A stretch of 64,000 nucleotides of DNA from Variovorax sp037204085 (GTDB lineage Bacteria; Pseudomonadota; Gammaproteobacteria; Burkholderiales; Burkholderiaceae_C), in NCBI RefSeq assembly GCF_037204085.1, contig NZ_JBBCBW010000007.1:186001-250000 (forward strand). Reading direction: 5' to 3'. The translations under genes were made by a program, and so were the position numbers. This document shows positions 24,411 to 32,582 of this stretch, in pieces. How positions within the stretch are numbered: position 1 is the stretch's first letter; each line of letters begins with the position of its first letter. The notes beneath the pieces are model-generated. The model was not told where the DNA came from, searched no databases, and worked only from the letters and a program-made list of their open reading frames with translations.

Positions 24411-25486
24411 TTGACGGTTCCCTTCTGCCACGACAGCACACGGTCACGCACCTTGAACAGCAGCGTGATCAGGCCCGAGCACAGCACGGCCATCACGATC
24501 AGCGCGGCGTACATGTTCGAGTACGAAGCCCAGCCCTGCGCCCACGAAAGATAGAAGCCGAGCCCGGCCTTCACGCCCATCATCTCGGCCGTGACGAGCA
24601 CCGAGAACGCGGCACCAAGCCCCATGAAAAGGCCCACGAACACCTGCGGCAGAGCCGCCGGAATGGCCACCCGCAGCACCAGGAAGCGCTCGCTCGCGCC
24701 CATGGTGCGCGCCACGTCGTAATAGTTGCGGTTGACGCCCGTCACGCCGGACCAGGTGAGCACCGCCACCGGAAAGCCCGTGGCCAGCGCAATCAGGAAC
24801 ACCGCGGCCGCATAGCTCGACGGAAAGAAGAAGAACGCAAGCGGCAGCAGCGCCGAAGCCGGCACCGGCCCCAGGAAGCGCAGCACCGGATGCACCCAGT
24901 AGCCCGCTATGCGCGACCAGCCGATGGTCACGCCCGTGAGAAAGCCCGCGAGCGCGCCCAGCACAAAGCCGTGCGCCAGCAGCCGCGCCGAGTGCAGCAG
25001 GCTTTCGCCGAGCCGGCGCCAGTCGTCGATGTAGGTTTCGACCAGGCTTTGCGGCGGCGCGAAGAACGGTGTGGGGAGCAGCGCGAGCTTGGCCGTGGCG
25101 ATCTCCCAGATGGCGAAGAGCACGGGCAGCGCAACCAGCCAGGGGCCGGCGGGCCGGAGCAGGCGTGCGACCCGGCCGGCGCGCGTCCCAAGCAATGCGA
25201 CGGCAACGAGCAGCGCACCGACTGCAATGCCGGCGATGCCGAACTCGTCGGTATAAGCCCAGTCGCTGAAGCCCACGGCCTGGTTCGGCCAGTAGATGGT
25301 GAGCAGGCCAAGCGCAAGCCATGTCACAGCGGCGGCGAAGCCGATGCGCCATGTGGGCAGGGCTGCTTGAATGCGGGGCGATGTCGATGCGGGAGCAGGT
25401 GCGCGTTCGGGCGTCGCTGCCCCCACCCTGGCCCTCCCACGGAAGGGGAGGGAATCGAAGCCCAATGCGGGGTCGGGGGTGCTCAT
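24404..25486 (-). CDS. SsuC/TauC-like ABC transporter permease with extended N-terminus
   Basis: A 360-residue inner-membrane permease. The C-terminal 260 residues form the standard six-segment BPD transporter domain with the EAA-type loop YYDVARTMGASERFLVLRVAIPAALPQVFVG. An additional N-terminal region holds two more hydrophobic segments (RIGFAAAVTWLALGLLTIYW; IAVGALLVAVALLG). The first 35 residues include SLPFRGRARVGAAT, which is translated from a repeat element (25419-25453) shared with the 27.4-kb intergenic region. Start and stop are fused to neighbours by 4- and 7-bp overlaps. Confidence 0.9.
   Translation of the reverse strand: MSTPDPALGFDSLPFRGRARVGAATPERAPAPASTSPRIQAALPTWRIGFAAAVTWLALGLLTIYWPNQAVGFSDWAYTDEFGIAGIAVGALLVAVALLGTRAGRVARLLRPAGPWLVALPVLFAIWEIATAKLALLPTPFFAPPQSLVETYIDDWRRLGESLLHSARLLAHGFVLGALAGFLTGVTIGWSRIAGYWVHPVLRFLGPVPASALLPLAFFFFPSSYAAAVFLIALATGFPVAVLTWSGVTGVNRNYYDVARTMGASERFLVLRVAIPAALPQVFVGLFMGLGAAFSVLVTAEMMGVKAGLGFYLSWAQGWASYSNMYAALIVMAVLCSGLITLLFKVRDRVLSWQKGTVKW
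25419..25453. repeat. REP-like element half inside the permease coding region
   Basis: GCCCCCACCCTGGCCCTCCC on the plus strand, followed by a hairpin CCCTCCC (25432-25438)/GGGAGGG (25446-25452). It matches 18 of 20 bases of the right arm of the inverted repeat at 27369-27464. It lies within codons about 11-23 of the permease and keeps the frame open. Confidence 0.65.
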
Positions 25487-26484
25487 GCGAGGGGATCGAA
25501 AGAGACGTGCTCGGCAAAGCGCACCGGGTCGGTGGTCTTCTTGAGCACGCCGACGCCGCGGAAATCGCGCGCATAGAACTCCACCTCGTCGCGCAGGTTC
25601 TTGCCGAGCGGATGATGGCTGTGGGTGAGCGTGCCGAGCAGCGCGCGCAGGTCTTCCACCGGCACCTTGGGCGAATACTTGGCGAAGAGCTTGGCCGATT
25701 CGTTGGGGTTCTCGGCCACGTAGTCCGACGCCTGCGCGATGGCCCGCACGAGCGCAGCGACGGTCGGCTTGTCCTTGCGCACCAGCTCGCCGCGCGCGCC
25801 GACGATGCAGCAGACCTTGTCCTTGTATTCGCCGGAGAGGTTGCTCGCAATCTCCACGAAAGCGCCCTTGTTGCGCTTCTCGATCAGGTAGACGTTCGGG
25901 TCGCCGTCGGCAATGGCGTGGATCTCGCCCTTCTGCACGGCAATGTCGAGCAGGTCGGCCGGGTACTGGCGCCAGGTCACGTCCCTGTCGGCATCGATGC
26001 CGTTCTTCGCAAGCAATATGGAGAAGAAGTTCTTGCCCGGGCTCGCGATGTCCGACACGCCGATGATCTTGCCCTTGAGGCTTGCAAGGCTGGTCGCGCC
26101 CGCGCTCTTCGCACCCACCAGCCGCACGCAGCCGCCATGCGAGCTGCCGACGATCTTCACGTCGAAGCCCGACTCCAGCGGTTTGAGCCAGCGGTGGATC
26201 ATGCCAACCGCCGCATCGGCCTTGGCCGTTGCCAGCGATTCCAGCAGTTGGTCGGTCGATCCGGTGTAGTTGATCAGGTCCACCTGCAGGCCGTTGCGCT
26301 CGAAGTAGCCGCGCTCTTGCGCCACCACCACGGGCGAAAGGCAGAACGCGGCGGCGTTCCAGGCAAAGGTGAGCTTGCGCGCCTGCTGCGAAAACGCCTG
26401 CGAGGCGATCAGCCCGCCCGAAGCGACCACGGCGGCGGCACCGCCGGCGCGCAAGACGCTGCGGCGTGAAAGGGATGCGGTCAT
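25483..26484 (-). CDS. NMT1/SsuA-like ABC substrate-binding protein 2
   Basis: A 333-residue receptor beginning MTASLSRRSVLRAGGAAAVV, a twin-arginine-type signal with cleavage near AFSQQA. The mature part (LTFAWNAAAFCLSPVVVAQERGYFERNGL, then DAAVGMIHRWLKP, LASLKGKIIGVSDI) is that of NMT1/THI5-like and sulfonate receptors. Several cysteines (KVCCIVGARGE; GGCVRLVGA) are unusual in the family. It is the receptor directly coupled to the permease gene by an ATGA overlap and therefore the most likely primary partner of this transporter. Confidence 0.88.
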   Translation of the reverse strand: MTASLSRRSVLRAGGAAAVVASGGLIASQAFSQQARKLTFAWNAAAFCLSPVVVAQERGYFERNGLQVDLINYTGSTDQLLESLATAKADAAVGMIHRWLKPLESGFDVKIVGSSHGGCVRLVGAKSAGATSLASLKGKIIGVSDIASPGKNFFSILLAKNGIDADRDVTWRQYPADLLDIAVQKGEIHAIADGDPNVYLIEKRNKGAFVEIASNLSGEYKDKVCCIVGARGELVRKDKPTVAALVRAIAQASDYVAENPNESAKLFAKYSPKVPVEDLRALLGTLTHSHHPLGKNLRDEVEFYARDFRGVGVLKKTTDPVRFAEHVSFDPLA

Positions 26485-26509
26485 CGAGAACTCCGTTGGT
26501 TTTTTATCT

Positions 26510-27334
26510 TCAGCCCAGCAGCTCGGGTTCCGCTTCGACGAGGCCTTGATAAAGGCTGTCGAAGGAATGGATGGCCCCCTCCGGGCCGCCGATCTGGCTG
26601 TGGGTGTGACGCGCCGTGGCTTCGTCGATGGGCTGCGGCTTGCCGGCGGCTTCGGCCAGCAGTTGCGTGTGGCAGGCGTTGTCGAGCGCGATGTACCACC
26701 ACGCAGCAGACTCCACCGTGGGGCCCGCCGTCAGGATGCCGTGGTTCTTGAGAATGGCGCCCTTCTTGTCGCCCAGTGCCTGTGCAATGCGGTCGCCCTC
26801 GCTGGTGTCGACCACCATGCCGGTGAAGTCGTCGAACAGCGCCACGTCTTCGTGGAAAACGCAGCTGTCTTGCGTGAGGGTGTCCAGCTTGCGGCCCAGC
26901 GTGGACCACGCCTTGCCGTAGGTCGAATGGGTGTGGGCCGCGGCAACGATCTTCGGGTTGTGCTCGTGGATGGCGGCGTGAATGGCAAAGGCGGCCTTGT
27001 TGAGCGGCCTGTCGCCGATCACGGTCTCGCCTTTCGAGTTGACCAGCAGCAGGTCGGACACCTTGATGCGCGAGAAATGAATGCCCAGCGGGTTGACCCA
27101 GAAGTGATCGGTGAGCTCCGGATCGCGCGCGGTGATGTGGCCCGCAAGGCCCTGCGCAAAGCCGAAGCGCGCGAACAAGCGGAAGGCACCTGCCAGGCGT
27201 TCCTGCCGGTGGCGGCGCTCGGCCTGCACGCTGGTGCGCGGCGGGATGGGGTCGAACCAGTATTTTTGCTGCGGGTTCGGGTTGCGCCGCAGCGCGAAGC
27301 CGGCGTCCCAGTCGATCGACAGAACTGCACTCAT
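26510..27334 (-). CDS. Class II aldolase/adducin family protein
   Basis: A 274-residue protein with the class II aldolase fold: AGAFRLFARFGFAQGLAGHITARDP, NPLGIHFSRIKVSDLLLVNSKGE, and the metal-binding histidines in AAAHTHSTYGKAWSTLG and KNHGILTAGPTVESAAWWY. Members include L-fuculose-phosphate aldolases, decarboxylases and 4-hydroxy-acid lyases acting on hydroxylated short carbon chains. Located just upstream of the binding-protein gene in the organosulfur island, it may process the carbon skeleton left after desulfonation. The first 40 residues (basic, with NPQQKYWFDPIPP) precede the domain. Substrate unknown. Confidence 0.87.
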   Translation of the reverse strand: MSAVLSIDWDAGFALRRNPNPQQKYWFDPIPPRTSVQAERRHRQERLAGAFRLFARFGFAQGLAGHITARDPELTDHFWVNPLGIHFSRIKVSDLLLVNSKGETVIGDRPLNKAAFAIHAAIHEHNPKIVAAAHTHSTYGKAWSTLGRKLDTLTQDSCVFHEDVALFDDFTGMVVDTSEGDRIAQALGDKKGAILKNHGILTAGPTVESAAWWYIALDNACHTQLLAEAAGKPQPIDEATARHTHSQIGGPEGAIHSFDSLYQGLVEAEPELLG

Positions 27335-27368
27335 AAAAGATTTCCTCGTGTTGGGTATTGCTCCTTCA

Positions 27369-27464
27369 CCCTCTGGGGGAAGGCTGGGATGGGGGCGGTC
27401 GGCGCTTGCAGGGCTGCGGCGTCGTGAAGGCCGTCAGCCCCCACCCCTGCCCTCCCCCAGAGGG
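27369..27464. repeat. Long imperfect inverted repeat (REP/MITE-like)
   Basis: Left arm 27369-27396 and right arm 27437-27464 are 28-bp inverted copies identical at 25 positions, separated by 40 bp. The arms begin with CCCTCTGGGGGA and are G- or C-rich. The element fills the 147-bp gap between the monooxygenase and aldolase genes and could also act as a transcription attenuator. One arm has a relative inside the permease gene. Confidence 0.7.
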
Positions 27465-27481
27465 GGAGGGAGAAAGTCAGG

Positions 27482-28591
27482 TCATGCGGCTTTGCGTTGA
27501 GACTGCAGGCGCTGGGCCACCAACTCGCGCGTGCGCGGAATCAGCTCGCGCCCATAGTCCGTCGCATCCTCCAGCGGATCGAAGCCGCGGATCAGGAAGG
27601 TGGTCACGCCCAGGTCGTAGTAGTCGAGCAGCGCATCGGCCACCTGCTCGGGCGTGCCGACGAGCGCCGTGCTGTTTGAGCGGCCGCCGATCTCCTGCGC
27701 CACCGCAGTCCACAACCGCTTGTCGAGCCGCGTGCCCTTCTCGGCCGCGGCCAGCAGGCGCTTGGCGCCTTCGCTCTGCTGCGGCCCTCCTCGGTTGTAG
27801 CCCTGCACCACGCGCAGGCGTTTCGTCTCGGCCAGGATGTTGTCCGCACGCGCCCATGCGGCCTCTTCAGTCTCCGCCAGGATCGGCCGGAACGACACCG
27901 AGAAGCCCACGTTGCGCCCATGCTTCGCAGCTTCGGCGCGAACGCGCGTGGTGAGCTCGCGCGCCTGATCGAGCGATTCGCCCCACAGCGCATACACGTC
28001 GGCGTACTTGCCGGCCACGGGAATCGCAGCCTCCGAGGCTCCGCCAAAATACACCGGCACATGCGGCTTGCCGTTGTGCGTCTGCACCGGCTTCACTTCC
28101 GAGAATGCGTTCTGGAAGCGATAGTGCGCGCCCTCGTGGTCGAAGGGCTTCTCGCTGGTCCACACCTTGTGCAGCACCTCCAGGTATTCGTCGGTGCGCG
28201 CATAGCGCTGGTCATGGTCGAGCCAGTCGCCGTCGCGGCGCTGTTCCTCGTCGGAGCCGCCCGAGATGTAGTGCACGCCAAGCCGGCCGCCGCTGAACTG
28301 GTCGAGCGAGGCGAACTGCCGCGCAGCCAACGTGGGCGCGACGAAGCCGGGGCGATGCGCGAGCATGAAATGGATGCGCTCAGTGACCGAGGCGGCGTAG
28401 GCCACCGTCAGCGTGGCGTCGGGGCTGGTGGAATGGTGCGGCACCAGCACGCGGTCGAAGCCTGCGTGCTCGTGCGCCTGCGCAAAGGCGCGCACATAGT
28501 CGCGGTCGATCGCGGGGCCCTTGGCGGCATGGATCTCCGAGACCTTCTGGCCCTGGATCATGCCGATGAATTCAACGTCGTTCTGGCTCAT
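27482..28591 (-). CDS. LLM-class flavin-dependent monooxygenase (SsuD-like)
   Basis: A 369-residue protein of the bacterial luciferase-like family. HAGFDRVLVPHHSTSPDATLTVAYAASVTERIHFMLAHRPGFVAPTLAARQFASLDQFSGGRLGVH is the SsuD-type FMNH2 and substrate barrel (about 43-110), with the insertion segment and VQGYNRGGPQQSEG and GGRSNSTALVGTPEQVADALLDYY near the C-terminus. SsuD-type enzymes cleave alkanesulfonates to aldehyde and sulfite using reduced flavin. No flavin reductase gene is visible here. The setting among sulfonate-type receptors supports desulfonation or a related C-S bond cleavage. Confidence 0.9.
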   Translation of the reverse strand: MSQNDVEFIGMIQGQKVSEIHAAKGPAIDRDYVRAFAQAHEHAGFDRVLVPHHSTSPDATLTVAYAASVTERIHFMLAHRPGFVAPTLAARQFASLDQFSGGRLGVHYISGGSDEEQRRDGDWLDHDQRYARTDEYLEVLHKVWTSEKPFDHEGAHYRFQNAFSEVKPVQTHNGKPHVPVYFGGASEAAIPVAGKYADVYALWGESLDQARELTTRVRAEAAKHGRNVGFSVSFRPILAETEEAAWARADNILAETKRLRVVQGYNRGGPQQSEGAKRLLAAAEKGTRLDKRLWTAVAQEIGGRSNSTALVGTPEQVADALLDYYDLGVTTFLIRGFDPLEDATDYGRELIPRTRELVAQRLQSQRKAA

Positions 28592-28626
28592 GGTGTCCTC
28601 GTGTTTTCAGGTGGATGCGTGGTTGT

Positions 28627-29631
28627 TCAGGCGGCAGGCAGGCGCAGCACGCTTTCGAAGCTGCGGTCCCACAGGGGCTTCACGTCGGCGGGGCCGTCGA
28701 GCACGCCGATCTTCAGGAAGGTGTCGGCCACCTGCTGGTGGCTGCGCACCACGGCGTCGGTGACGGGGCCCAGGCTGTAGTCGCCGCTGCGGCCGTTAAA
28801 GAGCTCGACCAGGTCGCCGACGGGCACGCGCGTCTCGGCCGACTGCGCGCGCGCATAGGCCAGGAAGTTGCCGTTGATCCATGCGAAGGAGCGCTGCAGG
28901 CGCTGCAGCAGGTCGCTCAGTGCCGCACGGCGCAGCGCATCGTCCAGCGCGCGCGGGTTGGCGTAGATGGGAAAGTTGCCCGAGAGGTAACCCACGCCGG
29001 TCTTGATGGTGCGCGCGCCGTACTGCGTGCGCGCCAGCTGGCCGTTGTAGCCGTAGATGGCCCATGCATCGAGATCGCCGCGCGCAAAGGCCGACAGGCC
29101 ATCCGCCGGCGTCAGGCTCACGGCCTGGATGTCGCTGAACGAGAGCCCCGCCTCGGCCAGTTGCCTGGCCAGGTAGTAGTGCGAAGTGGTGGCGCGCACA
29201 TAGCCGACGCGCTTACCCTTGAAGTCGGCAATGCTGCGGATCGGCGAATCCTTGCGCGCCAGCGTGGCCTGATTGTTCAGGTCTTCATGCGTTACGGCGA
29301 CCAGCTTCACGCTGGATTTCTGGCGCGCGGCGAACACCGGCGGAATTTCGCTGCCCGAGCCCAGGTCGAGCGCGTCGCCGTTGATGGCCTCGATGTGCAG
29401 CACGCCGTTGTTCAGCTCGCGCCAGTCGACCTTGTAGGGCGTATCGGCCTGGCCCGAGGCCGTGAGCAGCGGCCGCCACAGGCCCTTGTACGTGCCCACG
29501 CGCAGGGTCACGCCGGAAAGGTCGCGCGCCGGTGCCGCGGCCCGTGCAGTGCCGGTTGCTGCAGCCATGGCGCTCCAGGCTGCGGCGGCCTGCAGCAGGC
29601 GGCGCCTATCGAGTGGGAATTCAGGTTTCAT
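28627..29631 (-). CDS. SsuA-like ABC substrate-binding protein 3
   Basis: A 334-residue receptor with signal MKPEFPLDRRRLLQAAAAWSA (Arg-Arg before the hydrophobic core) and cleavage near ARAAAP. The mature part (VTLRVGTYKGLWRPLLTASGQ, ALDLGSGSEIPPVFAARQKS, SIADFKGKRVGYVRATTSHYYLARQL, DAWAIYGYNGQLART) is typical of aliphatic sulfonate receptors. It is first in the minus-strand series, 35 bp before the LLM monooxygenase, and divergent from the flavoprotein gene at 29741. It has no dedicated permease and presumably uses the one at 24404. Confidence 0.88.
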   Translation of the reverse strand: MKPEFPLDRRRLLQAAAAWSAMAAATGTARAAAPARDLSGVTLRVGTYKGLWRPLLTASGQADTPYKVDWRELNNGVLHIEAINGDALDLGSGSEIPPVFAARQKSSVKLVAVTHEDLNNQATLARKDSPIRSIADFKGKRVGYVRATTSHYYLARQLAEAGLSFSDIQAVSLTPADGLSAFARGDLDAWAIYGYNGQLARTQYGARTIKTGVGYLSGNFPIYANPRALDDALRRAALSDLLQRLQRSFAWINGNFLAYARAQSAETRVPVGDLVELFNGRSGDYSLGPVTDAVVRSHQQVADTFLKIGVLDGPADVKPLWDRSFESVLRLPAA

Positions 29632-29674
29632 GCCCCGGACCGTACCGGCGCACACGACAAAAGCGAACGCAGAA

Positions 29675-29706
29675 AAACGAGTTTGCATATGCGGGATGCG
29701 TCGTTT
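29675..29706. promoter_or_regulatory. Dyad in the divergent organosulfur promoter region
   Basis: AAACGA (29675-29680) and TCGTTT (29701-29706) form an inverted repeat around the palindrome GCATATGC. The dyad is in the centre of the 109-bp gap between binding protein 3 and the flavoprotein gene, where a shared regulator would bind. No regulator gene is adjacent; CysB/Cbl-like control is a possibility but I cannot identify a match. Confidence 0.35.
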
Positions 29707-29740
29707 CCGCCGCGGCACGGGGCCGGTACTGTGCGCAACC

Positions 29741-30985
29741 ATGAGTGCACTCCCCTTGCGCCGCCCGCCGGCCATCCATGAAGACCCCACGCCTACTGTC
29801 GCCCCGGCCGGAGTCGACACTGCCCTTCTCGCGCGCCTGTCGGCCCAGTTCGCCGCCACCGCGGCCGACCACGACCGGAGCGGCGCCTTTCCGCGCCAGA
29901 ACTTCGAGGTGCTGCAATCGAACGGCTTCATCGGCCTGGTGGCGCCCGCGGCGTACGGCGGCGGCGGTGCCACGTTGGCAATGGCGCGTCGCGTGATTGC
30001 GGCCGTGGCACGCGGCGAACCCGCCACCGCGTTGATCCTGACGATGACCTACCTGCAGCACCATGCGCTCGCACGCAGCGACAGCCGCTGGCCACCGCAC
30101 CTGCGCGAACGCGTGCTGCGCGACGCGGTAGAGCACGGCGCGCTCATCAATGCGCTGCGCGTGGAGCCCGCGCTCGGCTCGCCCGCGCGTGGCGGCCTTC
30201 CCGCAACTGTTGCCCGCCGCGACGGCAACGGCTGGAAGATCGACGGCCACAAGCTCTATACAACCGGCATCGAGGGGCTCTCCTGGCTTGCGGTATGGAC
30301 ACGCACCGACGAGGCCGCGCCGCGCACCGGCGTGTTCCTGGTGCCGCGCCATGCGCCCGGCGTGCGCGTGATCGCAAGCTGGGACCACCTGGGCCTGCGG
30401 GCCTCGGGCAGCCATGAAGTGGTGTTCGAGAACGTCGCCATCGACCTTGACCACGCGGTCGACCTGCGCGCTCCGGCCGACTGGGCGCCGGACGCGGGCA
30501 GCCAGACCGACATTGACTCGCATGCCACGCAGCAGGCCTGGATGACCGTGCTGCTCGGCAGCCTGTACGACGCGGTAGCGCAGGCCGCCAACAATTGGTT
30601 GACCGGCTTCCTGAACCGGCGCGCACCCGGCAGCCTGGGCGCACCGCTTGCGAGCCTGCCGCGCGTGCAGGAGCATGTGGGAGAAATTGCCGCGCTGCTG
30701 CGCACCAACCGCGTGCTGCTCGACGATGCGGCCCGCGCCGTCGACGAAGGCCACGCGCAGCCCGCCACCGAGAGCGGGCTGCTCAAGTACACCGTGACAG
30801 GCAACGCGGTGCGCGCAGTCGAAATCGCGCTGCAACTGAGCGGCAACCACGGCCTCGCACGGCAGAATCCGCTGGAGCGGCACCACCGCGACGTGCTGTG
30901 CAGCCGCATCCACACGCCGCAGAACGACGCCATATTGATTGCGGCGGGCGCGCGCGCACTGCAGTCCTCGGGAGCCGCCGCATGA
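29741..30985 (+). CDS. Acyl-CoA-dehydrogenase-fold flavin monooxygenase or desulfinase-like protein (SfnC/DszC type)
   Basis: A 414-residue protein with the full acyl-CoA dehydrogenase fold: helical N-terminus (FEVLQSNGFIGLVAPAAYGGGG), the middle beta domain (WKIDGHKLYTTGIEGLSWLAVWTR; LGLRASGSHEVVFENV) and C-terminal helices (QLSGNHGLARQNPLERHHRDV). In the segment where dehydrogenases carry the catalytic Glu (pattern IYEGT) this protein reads RIHTPQND, with His391 in a place comparable to the active-site His of DszC. That argues for a flavin-dependent oxygenase or desulfination role on a sulfur compound rather than beta-oxidation. Overlaps the next gene by ATGA. Confidence 0.82.
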   Translation: MSALPLRRPPAIHEDPTPTVAPAGVDTALLARLSAQFAATAADHDRSGAFPRQNFEVLQSNGFIGLVAPAAYGGGGATLAMARRVIAAVARGEPATALILTMTYLQHHALARSDSRWPPHLRERVLRDAVEHGALINALRVEPALGSPARGGLPATVARRDGNGWKIDGHKLYTTGIEGLSWLAVWTRTDEAAPRTGVFLVPRHAPGVRVIASWDHLGLRASGSHEVVFENVAIDLDHAVDLRAPADWAPDAGSQTDIDSHATQQAWMTVLLGSLYDAVAQAANNWLTGFLNRRAPGSLGAPLASLPRVQEHVGEIAALLRTNRVLLDDAARAVDEGHAQPATESGLLKYTVTGNAVRAVEIALQLSGNHGLARQNPLERHHRDVLCSRIHTPQNDAILIAAGARALQSSGAAA

Positions 30986-31965
30986 CCGACCTTCTCTTCT
31001 CCAGGGCTTCGCGCCGCAACTGGCTCAAGCAGGGCACCGCACTCGCACTGGCGGCTGCCGGCCCCATGCGCGCCTTTGCGCAGCAGCCGCAGATCACGCT
31101 GGTGCTCGGCGACCAGGCCGGAGGCCTGCGCGCCCTCTTCGAGGCATCGAAGGCGCTCGACGACGCGCCCTTCGCCTACCGCTGGGCCAACTTCCAGGGT
31201 GCCGCGCCGCTGTTCGAAGCGCAGCGCAGCGCGGCGGTGGACACCGCGGTGGCCGGCGACTTGCCGGTGCTTGCCGCGGCCGTCGGCCGCACGCCGCTGA
31301 AGATCGTCGCCACGCGCGTGGGCAAGGCGGATGCGCTGGGCATTGTGGTGCAGCCCGATTCACCCTTGCGCAACGTGGCCGACCTGCGCGGCAAGACGGT
31401 CATCGTTTCGTCCGCGCGCGGAAGCATCTCGCAATACCAGCTGTACGGCGCGCTCGAAGAAGCCGGCGTGCCGCGCAGCGAGGTCACGGTGAAGTTCGTG
31501 CTGCCCACCGATGCGGCCGCGGCCTTTGCTTCGAAACAGATCGATGCCTGGGCCGTGTTCGACCCCTACTACACCATCGCGCTGCAGCAAGGCGGGCGCA
31601 TCTTGCGCGACGGGCGCGGCATCAACACGGCCCTGGGCTTCATCACCGCCAGCGAGCCTTCGCTGGCCGATCCGGCCAAGCGCATTGCCATCGTTCAGTT
31701 TCTCGACCGGCTGGCGCGTGCCGGCGAATGGGCGCTGGCCAACCCGGAGGCGTATGCGCAGGCCTACAGCAAGCTCACGCGGTTGCCGATCGAATCGGCG
31801 CGCATCATCACCGCGCGTGCCTCGGTCACGGGCCGGCCGGTGGCCGAAGCCGACATCGTCGCACTGCAGGCAGTGGCCGACCGCTCCGCGCGCGACGGCA
31901 TCCTGCCGGTGCGCGTGGACGTGCGCGCCATCACCGATGCGCAGCTCTGGAAACGGCCGGCATGA
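30982..31965 (+). CDS. SsuA-like ABC substrate-binding protein 4
   Basis: A 327-residue receptor with the strongest twin-arginine signal of the four (SRASRRNWLKQGTALALAAAG). The mature part ITLVLGDQAGGLRALFEASKAL parallels binding protein 1 (GDQKGGLRALLEAANGL), and further similar blocks follow (AVAGDLPVLAAAVGRTPLK; DSPLRNVADLRGKTVIVSS). It is translationally coupled on both sides by ATGA overlaps to the flavoprotein and the thiol dioxygenase genes, unusual for a receptor. Presumably shares the permease and ATPase of the minus-strand operon. Confidence 0.88.
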   Translation: MTDLLFSRASRRNWLKQGTALALAAAGPMRAFAQQPQITLVLGDQAGGLRALFEASKALDDAPFAYRWANFQGAAPLFEAQRSAAVDTAVAGDLPVLAAAVGRTPLKIVATRVGKADALGIVVQPDSPLRNVADLRGKTVIVSSARGSISQYQLYGALEEAGVPRSEVTVKFVLPTDAAAAFASKQIDAWAVFDPYYTIALQQGGRILRDGRGINTALGFITASEPSLADPAKRIAIVQFLDRLARAGEWALANPEAYAQAYSKLTRLPIESARIITARASVTGRPVAEADIVALQAVADRSARDGILPVRVDVRAITDAQLWKRPA

Positions 31966-32582
31966 CGGCACCCGAGGTTGCCACCATCGCGCCGCTGCGC
32001 GAATTCGTCGGCGCGTTCGGCCGGCTGCTCGACAGCGCACCCGACGAGCCGCGCATTCTTTCCGAAGGTCGCACGCTGCTTCGCACACTGGTCGCGCGAG
32101 ATGACTGGCTGCCCGATGCCTTCGCGCAACCCGACCCGGTGCACTACCGGCAGTTTCTGCTGCATGCCGACAGCACCGAACGCTTTTCGGTCGTGAGCTT
32201 CGTGTGGGGGCCGGGGCAAGCCACGCCGGTGCATGACCACACCGTGTGGGGCCTGATCGGCATGTTGCGCGGCGCCGAATACAGCCAGGGTTACGCGATT
32301 GGCGGTGACGGCCGGGCCCGGCCGCAGGGCGAGGCCGTGCGGCTCGACGCCGGCGATGTCGAAGCCGTGTCGCCCACCGTGGGCGACCTGCATCGCGTGC
32401 ACAACGCGCACGATGACCGCGTCTCCATCAGCATTCACGTGTACGGCGCCAACATCGGCGCCGTGCAGCGTCATACTTACCCTGCAGAGGGCGGACGCAA
32501 GCCCTTCGTTTCAGGTTACTCCAATACGCTTCTTCCCAACCTGTGGGACCGCTCCGCCGAACTCCGATCGACATTCGCATGA
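31962..32582 (+). CDS. Cysteine dioxygenase-family thiol dioxygenase (3-mercaptopropionate dioxygenase-like)
   Basis: A 206-residue cupin of the cysteine dioxygenase family. The iron ligands are His91 and His93 in TPVHDHTVWGLIGMLRGAEY and His147 in DLHRVHNAHDD. The motif around the first two histidines resembles bacterial 3-mercaptopropionate dioxygenases more than mammalian cysteine dioxygenase, and the cysteine of the mammalian Cys-Tyr crosslink is absent. It should oxidise a small thiol to a sulfinate with O2 in the cytoplasm. It is coupled by ATGA to both the receptor gene and the rhodanese gene, suggesting a thiol intermediate in the pathway. Confidence 0.88.
   Translation: MTAPEVATIAPLREFVGAFGRLLDSAPDEPRILSEGRTLLRTLVARDDWLPDAFAQPDPVHYRQFLLHADSTERFSVVSFVWGPGQATPVHDHTVWGLIGMLRGAEYSQGYAIGGDGRARPQGEAVRLDAGDVEAVSPTVGDLHRVHNAHDDRVSISIHVYGANIGAVQRHTYPAEGGRKPFVSGYSNTLLPNLWDRSAELRSTFA

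Noticed and set aside
27369..27464. CRISPR-like repeat or tRNA-like structure
   Set aside because: There are only two inverted arms, no direct repeats with spacers and no tRNA-type conserved bases.
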